Origin: CAZDAM01 sp964503595
GTDB lineage: Bacteria > Muiribacteriota > UBA6191
Reading direction: 5' to 3'
DNA length: 64,000 bases
Assembly: GCA_964503595.1 (NCBI GenBank)
Contig: CAZDAM010000004.1
Coordinates: 1-64,000, forward strand
Shown here one piece after another: positions 48,082 to 54,805 of the stretch. The translations under genes were made by a program, and so were the position numbers. Under the pieces are notes generated by a model. That model was not told the DNA's origin. It worked only from the letters and a program-made list of their open reading frames with translations, and did not search any database. Each line of letters begins with the position of its first letter. Position 1 is the stretch's first letter.

Positions 48082-48459
48082 ATGGATAAGCGGATTCTCA
48101 AAAGAGCCGAGGCCCTCGCCCGTAAGCGAAGCGGTCTGCTTTCTCTTGTCAGAAGAGCCTCCCGCTATCTTCTGAAAAACCCTTTTGCCTTTGGCAAACT
48201 GACGTATCGTATCGAAGGTTTTTTTCGTCTTCTCAAGGCCTGGGCACTCAGGGAATACCGTGATGTCTCCTGGAAAACCATCGTGGTTGTCACGGGAGCC
48301 ATTCTCTATTTTGTCTCTCCCCTGGACGCCATTCCCGACATTACCCCGGCTCTGGGTTTCATGGATGATCTGGGGGTTCTGGCCTGGGCTTTTGAAGCCG
48401 TCGGGGATGATGTCGAACGCTTCCTGAAATGGGAGCGCCGCCGAGGCTGGCGCTACTAG
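48082..48459 (+). CDS. YkvA/DUF1232 family membrane protein
   Basis: A 125-aa protein with a basic N-terminal half and the DUF1232 signature VTGAILYFVSPLDAIPDITPALGFMDDLGVLAWAF, a conserved amphipathic hairpin with a polar Pro-Asp turn (about 75-108). Family function is unknown; some members affect membrane or transporter activity. I start at ATG 48082 (MDKRILKRAEAL); a TTG nine codons upstream is less likely because it would fall inside the promoter. It ends 4 bp before the convergent hydrolase stop. Confidence 0.85.
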   Translation: MDKRILKRAEALARKRSGLLSLVRRASRYLLKNPFAFGKLTYRIEGFFRLLKAWALREYRDVSWKTIVVVTGAILYFVSPLDAIPDITPALGFMDDLGVLAWAFEAVGDDVERFLKWERRRGWRY

Positions 48460-48463
48460 AGTC

Positions 48464-49255
48464 CTAGAACTCGTAGTACTTGTTGACATCCAGAACCTTG
48501 ACCCTGGAGCTGACCCCGTAGGTCTTCAGGTGGCGGGAAAACTCCTCAGGGGTTCCCTTGAGAGCTTCAAACGTACCATAGCGCATGGGAATCAGGGTCT
48601 GGGGTTTGACAATAGAAGCGGCAACGGCGGCTGTGCGCGGCCCCATGGTGAACTGTCCGCCAATTGGAATCAGCATCAGATCAATATCTCCAAACAGGGA
48701 AACCAGCTTCATGTCCATATAAAGCCCGGTATCTCCCGTATGGTAAATCCGTTTCTGATCGTCCTGAAAATGCAGGACAAAGCCAACGGCTGGGCCAGCG
48801 TTCCAGAGGGTGCCCTTGGGATCAATGATTTCCGAGGAATGCAGGGCCTGAACAGCCCAGACATTCAAATCGGGAGCAAGATTGAGTTCTCCCCCCACAT
48901 CCATCTGAAGAGAGGGAGGCAGGCGCTCCTGGGGAAAGCCCAGGGACTGGGTAAGGCGATTGGCCAGAGAATAGGTGGTGACCACCTTGGCCCTGGTCTT
49001 CCTGATGATTTTGAGGGCATCACCAATGGCATCCCCGTGGCCGTGGGAAATGAAGATGTAATCCGCCTGGTGGATTTCATCAAGCATCCGCTCTCCGGAA
49101 GGATTGACCGGATTGGTAATCCAGGGATCCATGAATATTGTGGTTCCCCGGTTACTCTTGAAGCGAAAGGCGGCATGCCCGTACCAGGTAACTTCCAGTG
49201 CGGGAAGTGGAGTTGCCAGAATGGCCAGCAGGAGGCCGAAAAAAGCAGGCCTCAT
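48464..49255 (-). CDS. Exported metallo-beta-lactamase-fold hydrolase (UPF0173-like) with altered metal motif
   Basis: A 263-aa protein with a signal peptide (FFGLLLAILATPLPA) and the UlaG/UPF0173 layout: VTWYGHAAFRF, FMDPWITNPVNPSG, SHGHGD, HSSE, YHTGDTGL and PIGGQFTMGP. The metal motif reads H71-G-H73-G-D75-A76, where most members have His after the Asp, so one zinc ligand is lost. Single-metal or altered activity is possible. Export is also unusual, since most UPF0173 proteins are cytoplasmic. It converges with DUF1232. Confidence 0.85.
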   Translation of the reverse strand: MRPAFFGLLLAILATPLPALEVTWYGHAAFRFKSNRGTTIFMDPWITNPVNPSGERMLDEIHQADYIFISHGHGDAIGDALKIIRKTRAKVVTTYSLANRLTQSLGFPQERLPPSLQMDVGGELNLAPDLNVWAVQALHSSEIIDPKGTLWNAGPAVGFVLHFQDDQKRIYHTGDTGLYMDMKLVSLFGDIDLMLIPIGGQFTMGPRTAAVAASIVKPQTLIPMRYGTFEALKGTPEEFSRHLKTYGVSSRVKVLDVNKYYEF

Positions 49256-49332
49256 GAGATTTGGGCTGGCGGCTCTCCCGTTTGCAGGGTACTCAGGCGT
49301 TGATACTCTTCCGGGGTGATCAGAAACAGGCG

Positions 49333-49803
49333 CTAGTATTCCATCACAATTTCATTCAGACCGGCCAGATGAAGCCTGCGCACGGGCTCCTTGGAATCCA
49401 GTGGCAGGCCCAGAAAGGAAAAGAAGCCGACAAGTTCGATTCCATTGCCCTGAAAGACAGCCTGGGCGGCCTGAATTTCTTCATCGGCAGGGGTCATCAC
49501 GGTCATGACGATGGCTCTTTTGGTTCCCTCAGGCAGGCTTCCGATCAGCTCCTGATTGCGCCATAAGGCCATGGGAAGCTCCAGTCTGACGGCAGCATGA
49601 GGACCAAAAGCCAGGCTGTCCGGTCTGACTACCAGAGCATCAATGGCGTAATCATCCAGAATCTGGGCGGCAACATCTGCAAGCTGAAGAATGGTGGCAG
49701 GCTTCTGGAAGGTACGGAAGAAATCGATATCAAGACTTCCTTTGCGAATCGCGATGACATCAGACTGGTAAAAAAGTTCGGCAATGGCCTGAATAGCACT
49801 CAT
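49333..49803 (-). CDS. Phosphoribosyltransferase-like protein lacking the PRPP loop
   Basis: A 156-aa protein that resembles a type I PRTase (orotate phosphoribosyltransferase-like) fold: AIDALVVRPDSLAFGPHAAVRLELPMALWR corresponds to the flexible-loop region and RAIVMTVMTPADEEIQAAQAVFQGNGIELVGFFSF to the PRPP-binding strand. The expected D-D-x-x-T-T-G loop reads VMTVMTPADEE, without the paired acids and TG, so catalysis is doubtful. Start ATG 49803 follows tyrS by a few bases with AGGA nearby; a longer TTG start is less likely. Assignment is tentative and rests on pattern only. Confidence 0.5.
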   Translation of the reverse strand: MSAIQAIAELFYQSDVIAIRKGSLDIDFFRTFQKPATILQLADVAAQILDDYAIDALVVRPDSLAFGPHAAVRLELPMALWRNQELIGSLPEGTKRAIVMTVMTPADEEIQAAQAVFQGNGIELVGFFSFLGLPLDSKEPVRRLHLAGLNEIVMEY

Positions 49804-49810
49804 TTCATCC

Positions 49811-51067
49811 TCAGCTTTCAAAACGGATCAGGAAATACTGGCGCTTGCCAGCCCGTAAAATCATGGTGGTTTCCGAGGCCAGATGTTCGGCTTTTAAAAC
49901 CAGGTTTTCATCTGAAACTCTTTCGTTATTGAGGTAGATTCCCCCCTGGGAGATCCGCTGGCGAGCCTGTTTCCTGGAGGAAATCAGGCCGGTTTCAACC
50001 AGTACGTCAAGAAGGTTCAGGCCATCATTCAACTGGGAGCGGGAGTACGTTTTGGAGGGAACATCCTGAAAAATCCCCAGAAGATCCCGATCGCTTAAGC
50101 CTTCAATGCTCTGACCAAACAGGACCTCAGAGGCTTTGACGGCCTTCTGGGCTTCCTCTTGACCATGCACCCGGCTGGTGATGTCAAAAGCGAGGGCTTT
50201 CTGGGCCTCTCTTTTTTCGGGGGCCTCGACGATGCAGGTTTCAAGACGGCTGATTTCCTCATCTGAAATGAGGGTGAAATATCTCAGATAGGTCGGAGCC
50301 TGGGCATCTTCTGTTTTCAGGAAGAACTGATAGAACTCGTAGGGACTGGTTCTTTCCGAAGACAGCCAGACGGCGCCCTGTTCGGTTTTGCCGAACTTGC
50401 CGCCACCGGGACCCTGTACGAGAGGAAAGGTAATGCCATGGGCGCTTCGCCCCAGGCGCTTGCGGATCAGATCCTTGCCGGCTGTGATATTACCCCACTG
50501 ATCAGAACCGCCAATCTGAAGGATGCAGTTATGGTGCTCGCAAAGATGCAGAAAATCATAGCTTTGCAGGATCTGGTAGGTGAATTCGGTAAAGCTGATG
50601 CCTTCATCCGAGTTCAGGCGCTTCTGTACGGACTCCTTGGCCAGCATTTCCGAAAGGCGGAAGTTCTTGCCGATATCCCGCAGGAAATCAATCACATTCC
50701 AGGGTTTGGTCCAGTCCAGATTGTTGAGCATGACGGTTTTGCCGGCAGGCAGAAATTTCTCAATCTGTTCACGGATGGCTTCCACATTCCGGGCAATGGA
50801 GGTGGCGTCCATAAGAACCCTTTCCTGGCTTTTGCCGGACGGGTCTCCGATCATGCCAGTGGCTCCACCGACAACGGCAATCGGGGTATGTCCGGCTTCG
50901 GCGAGCCGAAGCATCATCATCAGGACAAAAAGATGTCCGACGTGCAGGGAATCTGCTGTGGGATCAAAGCCGGCATAAAAAGTAAAGGATTCCTTATCCA
51001 GGTCGGGATGGGGTTCGGTGACGGAGTGAATCAGCCCACGGTCCTGGAGCTTTTGCAGGAGTGTCAT
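49811..51067 (-). CDS. tyrS: Tyrosine--tRNA ligase
   Basis: A 418-aa class I aminoacyl-tRNA synthetase charging tRNA-Tyr. HIGH-type motif HVGHLFVL (about 43-50), substrate-binding YQILQSYDFLHL and GGSDQWGNITAG, and KFGKT as the KMSKS equivalent are all intact, followed by an S4 RNA-binding domain (RKQARQRISQGGIYLNNERV). Length fits the TyrZ-like bacterial branch. Its start overlaps the HEAT-gene stop by 4 bp. No T-box leader lies directly upstream because it is internal to an operon. Confidence 0.97.
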   Translation of the reverse strand: MTLLQKLQDRGLIHSVTEPHPDLDKESFTFYAGFDPTADSLHVGHLFVLMMMLRLAEAGHTPIAVVGGATGMIGDPSGKSQERVLMDATSIARNVEAIREQIEKFLPAGKTVMLNNLDWTKPWNVIDFLRDIGKNFRLSEMLAKESVQKRLNSDEGISFTEFTYQILQSYDFLHLCEHHNCILQIGGSDQWGNITAGKDLIRKRLGRSAHGITFPLVQGPGGGKFGKTEQGAVWLSSERTSPYEFYQFFLKTEDAQAPTYLRYFTLISDEEISRLETCIVEAPEKREAQKALAFDITSRVHGQEEAQKAVKASEVLFGQSIEGLSDRDLLGIFQDVPSKTYSRSQLNDGLNLLDVLVETGLISSRKQARQRISQGGIYLNNERVSDENLVLKAEHLASETTMILRAGKRQYFLIRFES

Positions 51068-52818
51068 GGTTTTTCCTTACGGAAGAGATTTTTGAGTCTG
51101 CTGGTGAAGCGACCAATGCCACCTTCATCCGAGCCTGCTTTCGGATCGGCCTTGGTCTGTTTTTTATCTTCTTTTCGCTGGGAATCAAGTTCGTTGAGTT
51201 CACTCAGGGACGAATCCATATCTGACATCTCTTCATCGGATTCCAGGGCCTCCTCTTCCTGCTGGGCTTCCCGTTCCAGAGCAAGCTTGAGTTCTTCCAG
51301 AACTCCCCACTGACTGGCCAGTTTTTCGGCTGCTGCATGACCCTCGTGGACATACATGCCCAGAACCTCCATGGCCCTCCTGGAGACTTTGGGGTTAGGG
51401 TCATCCAAGGCAATTTCCAGGAGATGGATGAATGCCGGATCGAAGATTTCGGTAACAATGTAAAGGGCTGCGAGCTGGCGGTTTTCCTTGCGGCTGCGAA
51501 GCATGGCCGTAACTTCACGCTCGGTGTCGACAAGCCTGAAGGCGTGCAGGGCCGTGATAGCATTGGCCTTGACTCGATCCGTTCTGGAATCGAGAAAGGG
51601 CAGGATTTTTTCTTTGTGGGGCTGCATTCCAATCAGGCGCAGTGATTCAATGGCATTGGCTTGAACACGGCTATCGGGGTGTTCAAGGCACTGGATCAGA
51701 AAATCGGCGTGACGGGAGTCACGGGTATTGCCAAGCGCCATGACAAAAGTCGCCAGAATCTTTTTATTGCTCCTTTCCCAGATCTCATCGTAAATCTCGC
51801 CAAGAACATTCCCAAAGCCGTTTTCCATGAGTCCGAAGATGGCGTTAACGGCTTCTTTTTCCTCGGCCTGAAGGATCTTGCCGATCAGATCCTGACGAAG
51901 GTCAGCGCTTCGGGCATCCTCTTCATCGATTTCGGCGGAAGCCTGAGCTTCTTCTTTCAGGTCATCTTCCTCGATCGCGGGGCTCGGCTCTTCTGGCTTT
52001 GAAGGAGCGGGCCGAGGTTCCTCCTGGGATAACCTGTTCAGGAAGGCCATGGCCTGACGGGCATGTTTGACAGTCAGAGAATCCTTATCCTGGATCAGAC
52101 GCTCTAGGCAGTCCTTGGCGGTGTGAAGCCCCAGTTTGGCGATCACATAAATGGAGGCTTCCTTATCAAGGGCCATACTTCCGGGTTGGCTCATCTTGTT
52201 CAGAGCCTGCAACAGAGGTTCTTCGGCATGACTTTTGAGAGCGTCCAGAGCTTCCTTCTGAACCACAGCTGAGCCATCACGGGAAAAGCGGATCAGAAGG
52301 TAGTGAATTTCCGGGCGCCCGAAATGGACAAAGGAGCGGATTACGGTCTGCCGGATCTGTTCAGAGCCGGAACGCAGGAAAGGTGCAATCTGAGAGAAGA
52401 CCTGATCTCCTCCAAGGCTGGAACAGACTTCAATCAGTCGGATGATGACGGCCGGATCGGTCTCTTTCTGGAGTCGTAAAAGCAGCTTTTGCAGGTTTTC
52501 CGGGTCATGCTCCCGATTGAGGGTTTTCATTGCCTCATTCTGTTCGCCAGGATTTTCTGAAGAAAGCTGGTCCAGGGCTTTTTCTTCCTCTGCGGTCAGG
52601 GGTTCCTGAAGGTTGATGCTTCCAAACAGGCGGGCCTGAAGCTCCAAAGCCATCTGTTTGGCGAGGTGGCGGGTGTCGGGGTGAAAATGGTTGTGGGCGA
52701 TAAACATCAGAAGCCCGTAGGCTTCGTGGCCGGCATGGGAATGCAGGGTTTTCAGAGCCTGCCGGTGCAATTCCACATCCGGCTGCATGAGTTGTCTCTG
52801 CAGCTCGTCAAGATTCAT
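51064..52818 (-). CDS. HEAT-repeat protein
   Basis: A 584-aa soluble protein built of HEAT-like helical pairs: repeats in residues 1-265, an acidic and Pro-rich linker (RPAPSKPEEPSPAIEEDDLKEE) about 270-295, then further repeats from about 305 to 520 (ALGNTRDSRHADFLIQCLEHPDSRVQANAIESL). The tail is highly charged. A scaffold for protein interaction is likely; partners are unknown. It is co-transcribed with tyrS. I start at ATG 52818 (MNLDELQRQL) because an extended -10 ends 7 nt before it; ATG 52827 lies within that promoter. Confidence 0.8.
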   Translation of the reverse strand: MNLDELQRQLMQPDVELHRQALKTLHSHAGHEAYGLLMFIAHNHFHPDTRHLAKQMALELQARLFGSINLQEPLTAEEEKALDQLSSENPGEQNEAMKTLNREHDPENLQKLLLRLQKETDPAVIIRLIEVCSSLGGDQVFSQIAPFLRSGSEQIRQTVIRSFVHFGRPEIHYLLIRFSRDGSAVVQKEALDALKSHAEEPLLQALNKMSQPGSMALDKEASIYVIAKLGLHTAKDCLERLIQDKDSLTVKHARQAMAFLNRLSQEEPRPAPSKPEEPSPAIEEDDLKEEAQASAEIDEEDARSADLRQDLIGKILQAEEKEAVNAIFGLMENGFGNVLGEIYDEIWERSNKKILATFVMALGNTRDSRHADFLIQCLEHPDSRVQANAIESLRLIGMQPHKEKILPFLDSRTDRVKANAITALHAFRLVDTEREVTAMLRSRKENRQLAALYIVTEIFDPAFIHLLEIALDDPNPKVSRRAMEVLGMYVHEGHAAAEKLASQWGVLEELKLALEREAQQEEEALESDEEMSDMDSSLSELNELDSQRKEDKKQTKADPKAGSDEGGIGRFTSRLKNLFRKEKP

Positions 52819-52825
52819 GAAGCTC

Positions 52826-52834
52826 ATTGTATCA
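52826..52834 (-). promoter_or_regulatory. Extended -10 promoter of the HEAT-tyrS operon, leaderless spacing
   Basis: On the minus strand TGATACAAT combines the TGn extension with a 5/6 -10 match. It ends 7 nt before ATG 52818. No -35 is needed for extended -10 promoters, and none is evident. No Shine-Dalgarno precedes the ATG. Confidence 0.65.
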
Positions 52835-52911
52835 CACGCACAAAAAATACATTTTTTCTAAAGTTTTTGTCATACATGACGATAGGCTTGGCATATGCAC
52901 AGGAGTTCATC

Positions 52912-53964
52912 ATGAAACGCAAGATTGCTGCCGTAGCCCTCGTTTGTGGAATTCTGGGATCCAGCCATGCTCAAAGTGATCAAGGTTGGGACCAAGGATT
53001 CGAATCCGCAGTATACGAGGGACAGAACGCGAGGCCAACGGGTTTTGATCAATTTCGCAGCACAGCCCCTCAGAATTCTTATTCAGGGAACCAGCAGTAT
53101 TCCCAGTCAGCCGGTTATCAGAATCAGGGAAATTCGTCGTGGCAGCAGCCTCAGCCCGGGCAGCAGACCTGGCAGGATGAGTCCTGGAATCAGCGCCGTC
53201 AGGCAGGAAACCGTTTTTCCCAGACTGCGCCCCAGAACTTCAGCCAGCCTCAGCAGACCTGGAACCAGAATCCTGCCCAGAACTACCAGCAGGCTGAGGG
53301 ACAGCAGCAGTACTGGAACCAGCAGGGCAGCATGCCTTCCCAGCCCGTTCAGGCTTCTTCGGCCCAAAATGGATGGTCCCAGCAGCAACCGGCATACCAG
53401 CAGCCTCAGCAGCAGAACTGGGCCGCCCAGCAGGGATATGCCCAGGAAAACTATCGGCAGCCCCAGTCCTACAATCAGCCCCAGGCAGCAGGAATGAATC
53501 AGGGCAATGAAAACAACTATGTGATCAATAATGTGACCGGCAAGAAAATGTACCTGAGTGATCTTGGTGGTAATCAGGAAGCCCCGATTTCCCAATCCCA
53601 GGATTTTGGAGCCCAGCGCAATCAGGCCCGTTCTTACGCTCCTTCTGGTCAGCAGTGGATGAGTGAGGATCTGCCACAGCAGACGGCCTATACTCAGAAC
53701 GGGTACAATAATGGCCAGCAGAACTATGCCCAGGCTCCTCAGGCTGAAGAAACTCCGTGGGCGTCCAGAGCGATGGAAGCCAGCCGGGGTGTGAGTACCC
53801 AGACCGAAGGGCGCCAGGAAATGCCTTCACGCAAGGTGACTTCCCAGATGCGTTCCAAAACTCCGTCCCAGTCTTCTGCGGTAAGTCGCAGTTCCGGTTC
53901 TTCAAGAGGTGGATTCCGCCTGCCGAATCCATTTGGATTCCTGAAGCGTCTGAGCCCTTTCTGA
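52912..53964 (+). CDS. Secreted Gln/Asn-rich low-complexity protein
   Basis: A 350-aa protein with a clean signal peptide (VALVCGILGSSHAQ). From residue 55 to 204, 65 of 150 residues are Gln or Asn, interspersed with Tyr, Trp, Ser and Pro in irregular short repeats (QQNWAAQQGYAQENY). The C-terminus is basic and Ser-rich, ending LPNPFGFLKRLSPF. I do not recognise a family. The composition resembles prion-like domains and some secreted adhesive or amyloid proteins; function is unknown. CAGGAG lies upstream of ATG 52912. It stands alone, diverging from the HEAT gene. Confidence 0.75.
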   Translation: MKRKIAAVALVCGILGSSHAQSDQGWDQGFESAVYEGQNARPTGFDQFRSTAPQNSYSGNQQYSQSAGYQNQGNSSWQQPQPGQQTWQDESWNQRRQAGNRFSQTAPQNFSQPQQTWNQNPAQNYQQAEGQQQYWNQQGSMPSQPVQASSAQNGWSQQQPAYQQPQQQNWAAQQGYAQENYRQPQSYNQPQAAGMNQGNENNYVINNVTGKKMYLSDLGGNQEAPISQSQDFGAQRNQARSYAPSGQQWMSEDLPQQTAYTQNGYNNGQQNYAQAPQAEETPWASRAMEASRGVSTQTEGRQEMPSRKVTSQMRSKTPSQSSAVSRSSGSSRGGFRLPNPFGFLKRLSPF

Positions 53965-54166
53965 AAAACGAAAGGTCGGGCTCCCTTTAGTGAATGTGAC
54001 CACATGGGCGCTTTTTATTTATTGCTTCAAGGCCTGCCAGGAGTGCATATTTCACCAGGTCAGATCCAGAGAAAACCGATTCCGGCAGAGATAAAACATG
54101 CTGTAAACTCAGGCGATCTGGGCAATTTAACGTTGACCCGCTCCGGCATGCCTTGGGATGAAATTC

Positions 54167-54730
54167 CTAGTAGGCAGTCGGACGGAAGTTCCGCTGGGCG
54201 GAATCCAGATCCTGCTTCAGTTCAAAGCCCAGATCCGTGTACTTGTTGAGTTTAAGATGAAAGATCTTGTCGTGAAATGAGAAACGGAAGGTCGAACTGT
54301 CTTCGAAGAATTCCACAGCGGAGCGCATACGATCGGCTTCGGCTTTGTTTACGGACTGAAGGGCCAGAAGTGCCTTTCGGGCCAGAGTCTGCAAGCGTTC
54401 GTTGTCAATGGTTGGCCAGTGCTGCAGAAACAATCGGGCGTGAAAGAAAATCAGAATGGCCTGATGATTCATGGAGACGGGCAGGGTCACGATTCGGGTT
54501 GGATTGAGTTTGCGGTATATTGTCTGAAGCGCAGCTTTGTTGCCTTCATCCATGGCAAACAGAAAGGCGCGGTAAATTTCTGTATTGGCAAGAATTTCCT
54601 CGTCGCTCATCCTTCGCATTCCCAGAAACTCTGTAGTACGTTTCTTCAAAAAGGACTGTGCTCGTTTGAAGAAATCATGCAGGAACCCCACTTGCTGGTG
54701 TACGCTCATAGCTTCAAATTCATTTTGCAC
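54167..54730 (-). CDS. Uncharacterised helical protein
   Basis: A 187-aa protein I do not recognise. It is mostly helical, mixed in charge and soluble: no signal peptide or membrane helix. Notable segments are VSMNHQAILIFFHARLFLQHWPTID and a C-terminal beta-like FSFHDKIFHLKLNKYTDLGF. The start is GTG 54730, chosen because a perfect AGGAGG lies six bases upstream; the longer frame begins beyond it without a good site. It diverges from the Prc/CtpA protease gene, the starts being 75 bp apart. About 200 bp on its 3' side (53965-54166) hold nothing I can identify. Confidence 0.7.
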   Translation of the reverse strand: MQNEFEAMSVHQQVGFLHDFFKRAQSFLKKRTTEFLGMRRMSDEEILANTEIYRAFLFAMDEGNKAALQTIYRKLNPTRIVTLPVSMNHQAILIFFHARLFLQHWPTIDNERLQTLARKALLALQSVNKAEADRMRSAVEFFEDSSTFRFSFHDKIFHLKLNKYTDLGFELKQDLDSAQRNFRPTAY

Positions 54731-54805
54731 GGGTTTCCTCCTGTGCTTGCGGATATCCACCACTTATACTGTACAGAATCCATTCGACGGTAAAAGGCAT
54801 TGCTT

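Noticed and set aside
53107..53595. Minus-strand frame rich in Leu opposite the Gln/Asn-rich protein
   Set aside because: CAG repeats read on the opposite strand become CTG (Leu), which explains the hydrophobic product.
53965..54166. Terminator or small RNA in the 200-bp gap
   Set aside because: Only a 5-bp AAAGG/CCTTT stem without a U-tract and no promoter or conserved structure was seen.
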